Positions 1-8,133 are shown, counted from the first letter of the stretch. The stretch: DNA of 9,284 bases from Chloroflexota bacterium (GCA_025924845.1 JAICHN010000194.1:1-9284), one strand, 5' to 3'. Numbers and translations: made by a program. The notes: generated by a model not told the origin, from the sequence alone.

Positions 1-507
1 ATCCACGATGATGTCGCCGACTTTCAGCACATCCTTGTTCTTGCTGAACGGCTCGATTTGCTGGATCGCCACGCCACCGTAGCACAATTTATAGCCCAGA
101 TGACACAGTGCTACCAACTCGGCTGTCTGCTCGCTGCTAAGCATCAACTGCACGTTTTGTTGCTGGTACGCGGACGCATCGAAGGACGGCGGCTTCGGTT
201 CCAGAGAGGCGTCGGGATTGAAGTGGGCGAAAAGCTGTTCCAGGAGATTGGACTGCGGCTCTTCGACGAAGGTGAAGAGAAACTGCCCGCGCCCTGGCCC
301 CGCCGGATGGCCCGCCACGTACAGGTGGGGATTCACTGATGTGGCCGTGGCGGGCACATAGATCAGATAGTTGCTTGGTATCTTCCAGAGCGCCACCATC
401 GACAACAGCACCAATATGGCGACGATGCTGAGGATATTGATCGCTTTTTCAAGGCGCGGGGGGACGTGGAATCTGACCCGGCGGCCGGTCTTCACCGTGG
501 TATCCAT
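1..507 (-). CDS. YlbL-like PDZ / Lon-like secreted protease, N-terminal part (cut by window edge)
   Basis: The first 169 codons of a minus-strand gene are present; the rest lies beyond the left edge. A basic cytoplasmic head (residues 1-21) is followed by one hydrophobic segment (about 22-41, rich in Ile, Val and Leu) and an extracytoplasmic region. The pattern NYLIYVPA, then VAGH, GQFLFTFV, MLSSEQTAELVAL and GYKL matches the region before the PDZ domain in YlbL-type proteins. The PDZ domain begins near residue 143 and ends at the cut in VLKVGDIIVD, the usual L-x-x-GD-I segment. Family members carry a Lon-like Ser-Lys protease domain after the PDZ, but that part is not visible here, so catalytic competence is unknown. 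The ATG at 507 is the first plausible start after the upstream EF-G gene (26-bp gap). It has no clear Shine-Dalgarno sequence, so translation may depend on the upstream gene in an operon. Family assignment is from recalled motif pattern. Confidence 0.82.
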   Translation of the reverse strand, partial: MDTTVKTGRRVRFHVPPRLEKAINILSIVAILVLLSMVALWKIPSNYLIYVPATATSVNPHLYVAGHPAGPGRGQFLFTFVEEPQSNLLEQLFAHFNPDASLEPKPPSFDASAYQQQNVQLMLSSEQTAELVALCHLGYKLCYGGVAIQQIEPFSKNKDVLKVGDIIVD

Positions 508-533
508 AGAAAGCGCGGCGCCGGGGCGGCCCG

Positions 534-2594
534 CTATTTGTGCTCCCTCTGCTCTTTCTCGCGTTGGTGCGCCTGCGCTACCTGTTGGGCCACATGCGCC
601 GGTGCCTCCTCGTATCCCAACATATGCATGGTATAGCTTGCGCGGCCTTGCGTCAGCGACCGCAGGGTAGTAGCGTAGCGAAACATCTCGGCCATCGGCA
701 CGTGGGCCGTGATCTGGGTCATGCCGTCACTGACCGGATCCATACCGAGAATGCGCGCCCGGTGCGAGTTCAGGTCACCTACCACATCACCCATGAATTC
801 GGTCGGCACTTCCACCTGCACGTCCATGATCGGCTCAAGAAGGACGGGGTGCGCCTTTTCGCACGCCGCGTGAAAGCCGATTACCGCGGCGGTCTTGAAA
901 GCCATTTCGGAGGAATCCACCGCGTGGAAGGAACCATCGTACAGGGTGACGCGGATATCCACCACCGGGCTGCCGGTGAGGATCCCCGCGTGCAAGGCTT
1001 CCTGCACCCCCTTATCTACAGCCGGGATAAACTGGCGAGGCACCGATCCGCCGACCACCTTGTCCGCGAACTGATAGCCGCTGCCTCGAGGCAACGGTTC
1101 AACCTCAAGCCACACATCACCGAACTGGCCGTGGCCTCCGGTTTGCCGTTTGTGCCTGCCCTGCGCCTTGGCCGAACTGGAAATCGTTTCCCGATAGGGA
1201 ATCTTCGGTTCGCCCAGCGTCACATCGGCCCCGAACTTGCGGTGCAGGCGGTCCACGGCGACCTGAAGATGGCTCTCGCCCATGCCGGCGAGAATACTCT
1301 GCGAGGTTTCCGGATCGCGGTGCCAATGGAGCGTGGGATCCTCCTGAATCAGCCTCGCCATGGCCCCGCCCAACTTGTCCAGGTCGGCGCGCGTCTTGGG
1401 CTCGATCGCCGCCGAATAGGAAGGCTCGGGAAAATCGATGGGCGCCAGACGGATCTGCTTGTCCTTCAAGGTGAGAGTGTCGCCGGTATTGGTATCCTGC
1501 AACTTCAGGGCCGCGCCGATGTCACCCGCGTGGAGTTCGGGAATAACCTCATGGTTCTTGCCGCGGACCACGAGTAGGTGCGTGATCCGCTCCTCATGTC
1601 CTCGGTTGACGTTGTAGAGATGGACGTCCGACTTGAGGTCGCCGCCATAGAGGCGAAACAGACTGAGCTTGCCGAAAGGGTCGGCCACCGTCTTGAAGAC
1701 CACGGCGGCCGTGGTGCCGTTCAGGGCGGCGCCGTCCTCCGTGGGCGGTTGCTTTCCTTCGCGCGGCGACGGAAGATTCTCCGTGAGGAAGTCGAGCAGG
1801 GGTTCAATGCCGATATTCAGCAAAGCCGACCCGCAGAGCACCGGAACCAGTGTTCCGGCTCTAGTCGCCGTGCGAAGTGCTGAGCGCAACTCCTGGTCGG
1901 CAAGCGGCTCACCTTCCAGATATTTATCGATCAGCGAATCGTCGGTTTCGGCGACGGCCTCGCAGAGCCGATCCCGATAAGTCGCGATGTCTTCCTCCAT
2001 ATCGGCCGGCGGATCGCACTCGGTCGTCTTGCCGTTCTCGGTGACATACGCTCTACCGCTGATCAGGTCCACAATGCCGCGAAAACCGGCCTCCTGGCCA
2101 ATCGGCAACTGCAGGATCACGGCATGCAGTTTCAGGCGATTGCGTAACTGATCGACAACATTATAGAAGTTGGCATGCTCGCGATCCAGTTTGTTCACCA
2201 GGACTACTACGGGAAGCTCGTGTTCGCGGGCGCGCTTCCAGTCCTGCTCAGTGCCGACCTCAACCCCCGAGGCGCCGCACACGACGAGCAGGGCACTATC
2301 GGCCACATAGAGCGCCTCGCACACTTCACCCACGAAATCGGCGTAACCAGGAGTATCGATCACATTGAGTTTGGTATCGCGCCACTCGCAGGGCAGCAAT
2401 CCCAGGTTGAGCGAAATCTTCCGCTTCACTTCATCTGGATCGAAGTCGCCCGTGGTGGTCCCATCGTCCACCTTGCCGATACGACCAAGGGCACCGCTAT
2501 CGTACAACATGGCTTCAGCCAGACTCGTTTTGCCCGCACCCGAATGCGACAGCAGCGCGACATTGCGAATCTGCGTAGACGAATAGACTTTCAC
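534..2594 (-). CDS. fusA2: Elongation factor G paralogue (EF-G2/FusA2-type translational GTPase)
   Basis: A 686-residue protein with the full five-domain EF-G layout. In the G domain I see the P-loop SHSGAGKTS (16-24), DTPG (80-83), NKLD (134-137) and SAL (256-258). Domain II is at about 295-380 and domain III at about 388-465. Domain IV (about 466-585) contains GHGQFGDVW and the tip YDGSFHAVDSSEMAF (552-566). Domain V is at about 586-665, and a charged tail ends the protein. The tip His557 aligns by eye with E. coli EF-G His583, which is needed for translocation. Switch I is divergent: EVKRKIS replaces the usual RERGIT, so Ser61 stands where canonical factors have Thr. This and the GDFDPDE segment before it fit the second, FusA2-like EF-G group rather than the canonical fusA of the str operon. 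No ribosomal protein genes lie nearby, which agrees. The role could be auxiliary translocation or recycling; family members differ in ribosome-dependent GTPase activity. The GTG at 2594 is preferred over an in-frame start 22 codons upstream because GGAGGGG lies just before it and the family N-terminus begins there. Confidence 0.92.
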   Translation of the reverse strand: MKVYSSTQIRNVALLSHSGAGKTSLAEAMLYDSGALGRIGKVDDGTTTGDFDPDEVKRKISLNLGLLPCEWRDTKLNVIDTPGYADFVGEVCEALYVADSALLVVCGASGVEVGTEQDWKRAREHELPVVVLVNKLDREHANFYNVVDQLRNRLKLHAVILQLPIGQEAGFRGIVDLISGRAYVTENGKTTECDPPADMEEDIATYRDRLCEAVAETDDSLIDKYLEGEPLADQELRSALRTATRAGTLVPVLCGSALLNIGIEPLLDFLTENLPSPREGKQPPTEDGAALNGTTAAVVFKTVADPFGKLSLFRLYGGDLKSDVHLYNVNRGHEERITHLLVVRGKNHEVIPELHAGDIGAALKLQDTNTGDTLTLKDKQIRLAPIDFPEPSYSAAIEPKTRADLDKLGGAMARLIQEDPTLHWHRDPETSQSILAGMGESHLQVAVDRLHRKFGADVTLGEPKIPYRETISSSAKAQGRHKRQTGGHGQFGDVWLEVEPLPRGSGYQFADKVVGGSVPRQFIPAVDKGVQEALHAGILTGSPVVDIRVTLYDGSFHAVDSSEMAFKTAAVIGFHAACEKAHPVLLEPIMDVQVEVPTEFMGDVVGDLNSHRARILGMDPVSDGMTQITAHVPMAEMFRYATTLRSLTQGRASYTMHMLGYEEAPAHVAQQVAQAHQREKEQREHK

Positions 2595-2598
2595 CGTA

Positions 2599-2605
2599 CC
2601 CCTCC
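2599..2605 (-). promoter_or_regulatory. Ribosome binding site of the EF-G paralogue (decides the start)
   Basis: On the minus strand GGAGGGG ends 4 nt before the GTG at 2594. It is the strongest Shine-Dalgarno match in this part of the window. It supports translation from GTG (protein starting MKVYSSTQIRN) rather than from the in-frame ATG at 2660, whose extra 22 residues look unlike the start of any EF-G. Confidence 0.75.
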
Positions 2606-2812
2606 ACCGAGAACTCTCCGCGACACCGTAAAGACGCGGGGTCCGGGCGCATGAAGGCATCAGTCACGAGCAGAAGCCGGCGACGCGGCCGAGCGACTTC
2701 TCGTCTCCCTCTTGCCCCGGCGAAACTTCCTCTCCGCGACTTGGCGTCGGTAAACGGCAAACGACGGCCGAACTCTCGACCGCACTCAGGCGGGACTGCC
2801 ATGAATTGGTTT

Positions 2813-2818
2813 ATTATA
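2813..2818 (-). promoter_or_regulatory. Candidate -10 element for the EF-G paralogue transcript
   Basis: The minus strand reads TGTGTATAAT, with a perfect TATAAT hexamer in a GC-rich setting. The matching -35 position is poor: TTGACC is present but only 10 nt upstream, too close for a normal sigma-70 spacer, and the sequence 17 nt upstream is GC-rich. Transcription would begin near 2806 and leave a 5' leader of roughly 210 nt before the GTG at 2594. The same patch could serve the opposite strand. This is a single-element match without experimental support. Confidence 0.35.
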
Positions 2819-2910
2819 CACAGGGTAAGGTCAACCGCGCCGAGGTTGTGACCGCCGAAATCCGCCACGCGGTCCGCGGCGCAGCGGTCCCCCGCTCTAG
2901 GCACTGGAAA

Positions 2911-2994
2911 ATGATCATCCATTCAAAACAAGCGACCTATGCGCCAAGTAACTTCGCCGAGCGTTCAGCACGGGCGGGCAGGGCTATGCCATGA
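2911..2994 (+). CDS. Possible 27-residue leader ORF overlapping the kinase start (doubtful)
   Basis: An ATG at 2911 opens a 27-codon frame (MIIHSKQATYAPS at its start) whose TGA overlaps the ATG of the PfkB-family gene as ATGA, the classic four-base coupling arrangement. The frame remains open upstream to a TTG at 2806. The upstream context (ctggaaa) is a weak ribosome binding site. I recognise no family and no attenuator-like run of codons. It may be chance, since a stop overlapping a start by four bases is not rare. It is listed because the geometry would let its translation control the downstream gene. Confidence 0.2.
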   Translation: MIIHSKQATYAPSNFAERSARAGRAMP

Positions 2995-3944
2995 GCAACA
3001 ACGCGCACTGCCTGGATGTCACCTGTTATGGCCAGATCACGGTCGATCATATCTTCCACACCGCGCCGACCGCGCGGCCCCGCCTGGGCCGCGAAACCTT
3101 CGCCGATTCGTATACGACCGCCCTTGGCGGCGGAGCGGCTATCGTGGCCGTCACCCTGGCCCGCCTGGGGAACAGGACCGCATTGGTCAGCAGGGTCGGG
3201 GCGGACAATGCCGGCATCGGCCTGCTCAATCAGGTGCGCGCGGAGGGAGTGGATGTCTCCCATGTGGAGATTTTGCGTGACCAATCCACCGATATCAGTG
3301 TCGCCTTCACCAGTGCGCGCGACCGTGGCTTCCTCTCCCATACCGAAGCCAGTCGGGTGCTGGACACGCTCGAAATGGAGTCAAACTGCCTGGCCCGCAA
3401 CCGGCATTTGCACCTGTGTCTGAGTGCCACGGATAATCCAAGCCATTGGATCGGCCTCGTCCACCAGGCGCACGCGGTAGGTACCACCGTATCGATCGAC
3501 CTCGGCTGGCAGACCACCTGGGATCGCGAACTTGGCGCACGCCTTGCCGAGGCGGATCTTATCTTCCCAAACGAGCTTGAAGCGCGGCGCATCACGCATA
3601 CCCGGTCTCTCGACCGCGCCCTGGCGCTGCTGGGAGCGCGGGGCGCCACCGTGGTGATTAAGCGTGGTTCGCTTGGCGTCGTCGCCCAGAGGAACGGCGA
3701 GCGTGCAGAAATGCAGCCGCGGCCGGTGCGTGAAGTGGTGGATACGACGGGAGCAGGCGATATGTTCGCCGCCGGTTTTCTGTGGGCCCACCTCCAGGGG
3801 TATGGCCTACGCCCCTGCCTCGCAGCGGGCAGTCTGTGCGGCGCCCGATGCGTTGAGCAGACCGGTGGCCTTGCCCGCCCTCCTACCATTCCTGAACTAC
3901 ACGAACTGCTCGATTCGCTCGGCCTGGCGGCGGATCGAGCATAG
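2991..3944 (+). CDS. PfkB/ribokinase-family carbohydrate kinase, substrate unknown
   Basis: A 317-residue protein of normal length for the family of ATP-dependent kinases that phosphorylate sugars, nucleosides or related alcohols. The N-terminal signature is visible as ALGGGAAIVAVTLARLG (44-60), followed by VSRVGADNAG (66-75). NELEA (194-198) is the usual metal and phosphate contact motif. DTTGAGDMFAAGF (251-263) forms the anion hole, with Asp257 as the expected catalytic base. The lid region around residues 20-45 does not point to a particular substrate, so ribokinase, fructokinase, 2-keto-3-deoxygluconate kinase and adenosine-kinase-like roles all remain open. No transporter, isomerase or regulator sits beside it. 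It is the only plus-strand gene here, monocistronic, and ends just before a strong hairpin terminator. The ATG has a modest AGGG 7 nt upstream. The next in-frame starts would cut into the first beta strand (CYGQITVDHI), so this start is favoured. Confidence 0.88.
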   Translation: MSNNAHCLDVTCYGQITVDHIFHTAPTARPRLGRETFADSYTTALGGGAAIVAVTLARLGNRTALVSRVGADNAGIGLLNQVRAEGVDVSHVEILRDQSTDISVAFTSARDRGFLSHTEASRVLDTLEMESNCLARNRHLHLCLSATDNPSHWIGLVHQAHAVGTTVSIDLGWQTTWDRELGARLAEADLIFPNELEARRITHTRSLDRALALLGARGATVVIKRGSLGVVAQRNGERAEMQPRPVREVVDTTGAGDMFAAGFLWAHLQGYGLRPCLAAGSLCGARCVEQTGGLARPPTIPELHELLDSLGLAADRA

Positions 3945-3954
3945 ATCGTCCAAA

Positions 3955-3992
3955 AGAGAGGAAGGGGACGCCGATGCGTCCCCTTCCTCTCT
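3955..3992. terminator. Perfect 17-bp hairpin, intrinsic terminator between convergent genes
   Basis: The arms 3955-3971 and 3976-3992 are exact reverse complements (AGAGAGGAAGGGGACGC against its complement) around a four-base loop, cgat. On the minus strand the stem is followed by TTTT (the complement of 3952-3955, overlapping the stem foot by one base), making a classic rho-independent terminator for the DUF3048/arg unit. On the plus strand the stem is followed by gttctacctt, a weaker tail, but the hairpin starts only about 10 bp after the kinase stop and probably ends that transcript as well. It lies exactly between two convergent genes. Confidence 0.88.
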
Positions 3993-4006
3993 GTTCTACC
4001 TTGCCC

Positions 4007-5311
4007 TCAGTGGCCTGGCGTAACGCTGAGGCTGCCCGTGGTAGGCAGCACCTCAATCCACGTCTGGCCGGGATTGAACTTGAAGGGCTTCCCATGGCTG
4101 TCCAGGAGCTTCAGCGGATTACCCCCCACTTTCTTCTTCCAGGTGCCGATCGATTCCTTGCCATCCCGGAAGTAATACGCCTTGTTCGTGCCGGTGTCCT
4201 GCACGTACACCGCGCCGGGATTGCTTACTCCCCCCTTCGGGTCGGGGGCGATGGTCGCGCTCAATACGACGACGTTATTCGGGGCAAGCTGATGATTGGT
4301 CACTGCGTCCATATGGGGGACCCCACCCATGAAACGCAAGTAGCGGTTCGTCGCGTGATCGTACTGATACTCCACCGCGTAGTCGGGCGACGAAAAGTTT
4401 ATGTCAATCTTTTCGCCGCTGGGGCGATGGGAGGGGGGGCTGGGGTTTCGGTGGGGCAGCGCATCGGGGAAGTCTCCCGAGATTTGCTTGTGCTGGGACT
4501 TTAGATACTGGAGCACCTTAAGCGGATAGGTATACAGATTGTGCGGAATGACCTTGAGATCGGATCGCACGAAGAAGGGTACATGAGCGACATAGTTGGC
4601 ATCCTCGAAGGCGACTTCATTGAGGTCCTGAATGTTGTGGAGGGTGAAAAGCTCGGCCAGCGCGTCGTCGTTGCCTCCGGCGTGGACCAGAATGGCGTGC
4701 ATGCCGTTCGCCCAGGCATCGAAGTAGACGCGAGCGCTCCGTACCGGCCCTACCTCTGGAGCAATATTCTCAAGGTACACCGCCATAAACCGGGTAATCC
4801 CATCCTCGGCGACCGTCTCGAAGACCAGGCTCGCATAGTTGAACCCGGTCTGTGGCCGCGAATCAGGGGCATAGTTCTCCACAATGACCGCCAGGGGACG
4901 GCGATGGGCTACGGCCCAGCTTACCGGCTTCCCGGTGAGCGGCCCCGGCACAACGGCGGGATGCGGCACGAACAGGGCGCTCTTGAATTTCTTGAGTAGT
5001 TCGGGCAGCGGCGTCGCGGTGGGGCATGCCGTGGGCCGCGCCGTCACCGTGGGGCGCGGCAGAGGTGAAGCAGTAGCACTGGGAGCGGGATGAGCGGTAC
5101 TAGTGGGAGGGCTGGGAGTTACGGATTTCGCGGTTGGGCAGGGCGTGGCCACGGCCGCCACCGGTCCCGTGGTCGACCGCACGGTTGGGGTGGCGATCGG
5201 TGTGGCGGTTGGGGTGGACGACGAGGTTGATTCATGGCGCGCGAACACCGCGGCCGCCGCGGCCAGCACCACCACTACGGCCGCGATCAGAACAATGGTA
5301 CGTCGAGACAT
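4007..5311 (-). CDS. Membrane-anchored DUF3048 (YerB-like) extracytoplasmic protein
   Basis: A 434-residue protein. MSRR is followed by a hydrophobic segment (about 5-24, rich in Val and Ala), then a stalk rich in Thr, Pro, Ser and Ala (about 28-104) with TPTATP-type repeats and two Pro-flanked cysteines (58 and 96). DUF3048 proper starts at PLTGKPV (124-130) and includes RRPLAVIVENY, SRPQTGF, FETVAEDGITRFMAVY and GPVRSAR, the pattern I associate with the family. After a Pro-rich insertion (about 285-300) the C-terminal half runs from IDINFSS to GTWKKK and NPGQTWIEVLP. Bacillus YerB is a lipoprotein. This copy lacks a lipobox cysteine, so an uncleaved N-terminal membrane anchor is more likely than a lipid anchor. 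The molecular role of the family is unknown; a cell-wall or surface function is inferred from location only. It follows argH after 63 bp and ends at the strong terminator. The ATG has AAGGA 11 nt upstream, which is rather far. Confidence 0.88.
   Translation of the reverse strand: MSRRTIVLIAAVVVVLAAAAAVFARHESTSSSTPTATPIATPTVRSTTGPVAAVATPCPTAKSVTPSPPTSTAHPAPSATASPLPRPTVTARPTACPTATPLPELLKKFKSALFVPHPAVVPGPLTGKPVSWAVAHRRPLAVIVENYAPDSRPQTGFNYASLVFETVAEDGITRFMAVYLENIAPEVGPVRSARVYFDAWANGMHAILVHAGGNDDALAELFTLHNIQDLNEVAFEDANYVAHVPFFVRSDLKVIPHNLYTYPLKVLQYLKSQHKQISGDFPDALPHRNPSPPSHRPSGEKIDINFSSPDYAVEYQYDHATNRYLRFMGGVPHMDAVTNHQLAPNNVVVLSATIAPDPKGGVSNPGAVYVQDTGTNKAYYFRDGKESIGTWKKKVGGNPLKLLDSHGKPFKFNPGQTWIEVLPTTGSLSVTPGH
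4421..4456 (+). other. G-rich tract able to form a G-quadruplex, inside the DUF3048 gene
   Basis: The plus strand carries five runs of three or more G: 4421-4424, 4429-4431, 4433-4439, 4442-4445 and 4453-4456. All spacers are 1 to 7 nt, which meets the usual G3+N1-7 rule. The G-rich strand is the template of the DUF3048 gene, so the mRNA is C-rich. The encoded residues form the Pro/Ser-rich linker between the two halves of the protein. Folding is a prediction from pattern only. Confidence 0.55.
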
Positions 5312-5374
5312 CAGCAGGTCATTCCTTTCACCCGCTGCATCCTAACATACCTGGGGCCAAAGGGACCTCATCCG

Positions 5375-6841
5375 TTAGCGCAAATCTTCGACCAAGTCAC
5401 GATTCTGCCCAACCAGGGTGATGGCACGCTCGATTCCCCGTGAGACCGCCTGAGGCGCCGTGCCGCCCGTAGCCGCCCGCGCCGTCACCGATGCCTGAGG
5501 GCTGATGTGCTCATAAATCGTGACGTCAATTAGCGGAGAGGCGCGACGATAGCTTGCCAGATCGAGATCCTGCAACGCGGTGCCGGTGGCAAGGCACAGC
5601 CGAACCAGCGCGCCGGTAACGGCATGAGCCTCGCGGAACGGCATCCCTTTGCCGACCAGATAGTCGGCCACATCCGTGGCGCAAAGGAGGTTGCCCGCGG
5701 CCGCGGCCATCGCCTCGGGATGAGGACTGAGCGCGTGCACCAGTCCGGCCGTGGCCTCCAGACAGGCCAGGAGAGTGTCCCGGGCATCGAAGAGTGGAGT
5801 CTTATCCTCCTGCATATCGCGGTTATAGGCAAGCGGCAAGCCCTTCATGATGGTCAATAGAGCCTGAAGGTCGCCATAGACGCGGCCCGTCTTCCCACGG
5901 ACCAGTTCCGCCACGTCGGGGTTCTTTTTCTGCGGCATAATCGAACTGCCGGTCGCGAAGCCGTCAGCCAGCTCCCAGAAACCGAACTCGGCCGAGCACC
6001 AGAGCACCACCTCCTCGGCGAAACGGGAGAGGTGCATCATGGCGGTGGCGGCGGCGGCGCAGAACTCGATGGCGAAATCGCGATCGGCCACGGCGTCGAT
6101 GCTGTTCTGGGCGACCGCCGCCATGCCCAGTTCCGCCGCCAGCCATTCGCGATCCACGGGATAGGGCACGCCCGCCAGGGCTCCCGAGCCCAGAGGCAAC
6201 ACATCGGCGCGGCTGAAACAACCCGCCAGGCGCTGCACGTCGCGCTGCAACATTTCCACATAAGCAAGCAGGTGATGGGAGACCAGAATGGGCTGGGCCC
6301 GCTGCAAGTGGGTGTAGCCCGGCATGATCAGCCCGAAACAGCGCTTGGCCTGCTCGATAAATGCCTCTTGCAGATCCGCGATCGCCTGTATAGCCTCCAG
6401 GCAGCTCGCGCGCGTAAACAGGCGAAGATCGACCGCGACCTGATCGTTCCGGCTGCGCGCCGTGTGCAGCTTGCCGGCCGTCTCGCCCACGTGGCGGCGC
6501 AGCGCTACCTCGACCACGGTATGCACGTCCTCGAGCGCCGGGTCCAGGATCAGACTGCCCGCCTCGACCTCGGCCCGCACGGCGCGTAGCCCGTGCTCCA
6601 GCGCGGCGGCCTCGCCCGCCGCGATGATGCCCTGCCGACCGAGCATGCGCGCGTGGGCGATGCTGCCCGCGATGTCGTGCAGGATAAGCCGCCCATCAAT
6701 GGCTACCGAACCGGTGAACCGCTCGACGAGGGGATCGGTGGGCGCACTGAACCGGCCGCCCCATTGCTTGGCGGCCTCAGGGGATGCCGGGGCGGCTGCC
6801 TGCTCGCGTTCAATGACCTCGCTCATAATCAGGGTACTCAC
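5375..6841 (-). CDS. argH: Argininosuccinate lyase
   Basis: A 488-residue cytoplasmic enzyme of the fumarase/aspartase superfamily that splits argininosuccinate into arginine and fumarate, the last step of arginine synthesis; the family is homotetrameric. The WGGRF start of the core is at 27-31. HTARSRNDQ (126-134), GYTHLQRAQP (175-184, with the catalytic His at 178) and the flexible loop GSSIMPQKKNPD (298-309, carrying the catalytic serine) are all intact. NSIDAVADRDFAIEF (246-260) is also typical. The protein begins with about 24 residues ahead of the core, rich in Ala, Glu and Pro, which makes it slightly longer than the usual 450-470. The GTG at 6841 is chosen because GGAG lies 7 nt upstream; an ATG five codons further in (6826) has no such site. 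The gene is 38 bp downstream of argG and very probably co-transcribed with it. Confidence 0.97.
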   Translation of the reverse strand: MSTLIMSEVIEREQAAAPASPEAAKQWGGRFSAPTDPLVERFTGSVAIDGRLILHDIAGSIAHARMLGRQGIIAAGEAAALEHGLRAVRAEVEAGSLILDPALEDVHTVVEVALRRHVGETAGKLHTARSRNDQVAVDLRLFTRASCLEAIQAIADLQEAFIEQAKRCFGLIMPGYTHLQRAQPILVSHHLLAYVEMLQRDVQRLAGCFSRADVLPLGSGALAGVPYPVDREWLAAELGMAAVAQNSIDAVADRDFAIEFCAAAATAMMHLSRFAEEVVLWCSAEFGFWELADGFATGSSIMPQKKNPDVAELVRGKTGRVYGDLQALLTIMKGLPLAYNRDMQEDKTPLFDARDTLLACLEATAGLVHALSPHPEAMAAAAGNLLCATDVADYLVGKGMPFREAHAVTGALVRLCLATGTALQDLDLASYRRASPLIDVTIYEHISPQASVTARAATGGTAPQAVSRGIERAITLVGQNRDLVEDLR

Positions 6842-6848
6842 GTTCCAA

Positions 6849-6852
6849 CTCC
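6849..6852 (-). promoter_or_regulatory. Ribosome binding site of argH (decides the start)
   Basis: GGAG on the minus strand lies 7 nt before the GTG at 6841. The in-frame ATG at 6826 is preceded by GTACCCTGATT, with no purine-rich site. This favours the GTG start and the five extra residues it adds. Confidence 0.6.
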
Positions 6853-6879
6853 ATACTGCGTAGTATCACGCCAAAGCCC

Positions 6880-8133
<1,254 letters not shown>

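Larger units (their letters stand above)
2595..2990. other. Divergent intergenic region between the EF-G paralogue and the PfkB-family kinase
   Basis: About 396 bp separate two divergent genes, so promoters for both should lie here. The clearest signal is an AT-rich patch around 2801-2820 inside otherwise GC-rich sequence. It contains a consensus -10 hexamer for the minus strand and, overlapping it, TATTAT (2812-2817) on the plus strand. A second less GC-rich patch lies at about 2908-2940, just upstream of the kinase. I see no tRNA-like fold, no strong terminator and no obvious long operator palindrome. Open frames run through it on both strands, but they look like high-GC noise, apart from a possible short leader listed separately. 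Confidence 0.7.

Noticed and set aside
540..1577. Long plus-strand open frame (345 codons) opposite the EF-G gene
   Set aside because: It is antisense to a well-conserved coding region, its translation is rich in Arg, His and Gly without any motif, and it is a codon-bias shadow typical of high-GC DNA.
2595..2660. Longer EF-G start at the ATG at 2660
   Set aside because: The 22 added residues do not resemble any EF-G N-terminus and lack a good ribosome binding site, while the GTG at 2594 has GGAGGGG in place.
2515..2922. Minus-strand frame of 135 codons across the region upstream of the EF-G gene
   Set aside because: It overlaps the EF-G P-loop coding region out of frame, its composition is Arg/Gly-rich noise, and the true EF-G ribosome binding site lies inside it.
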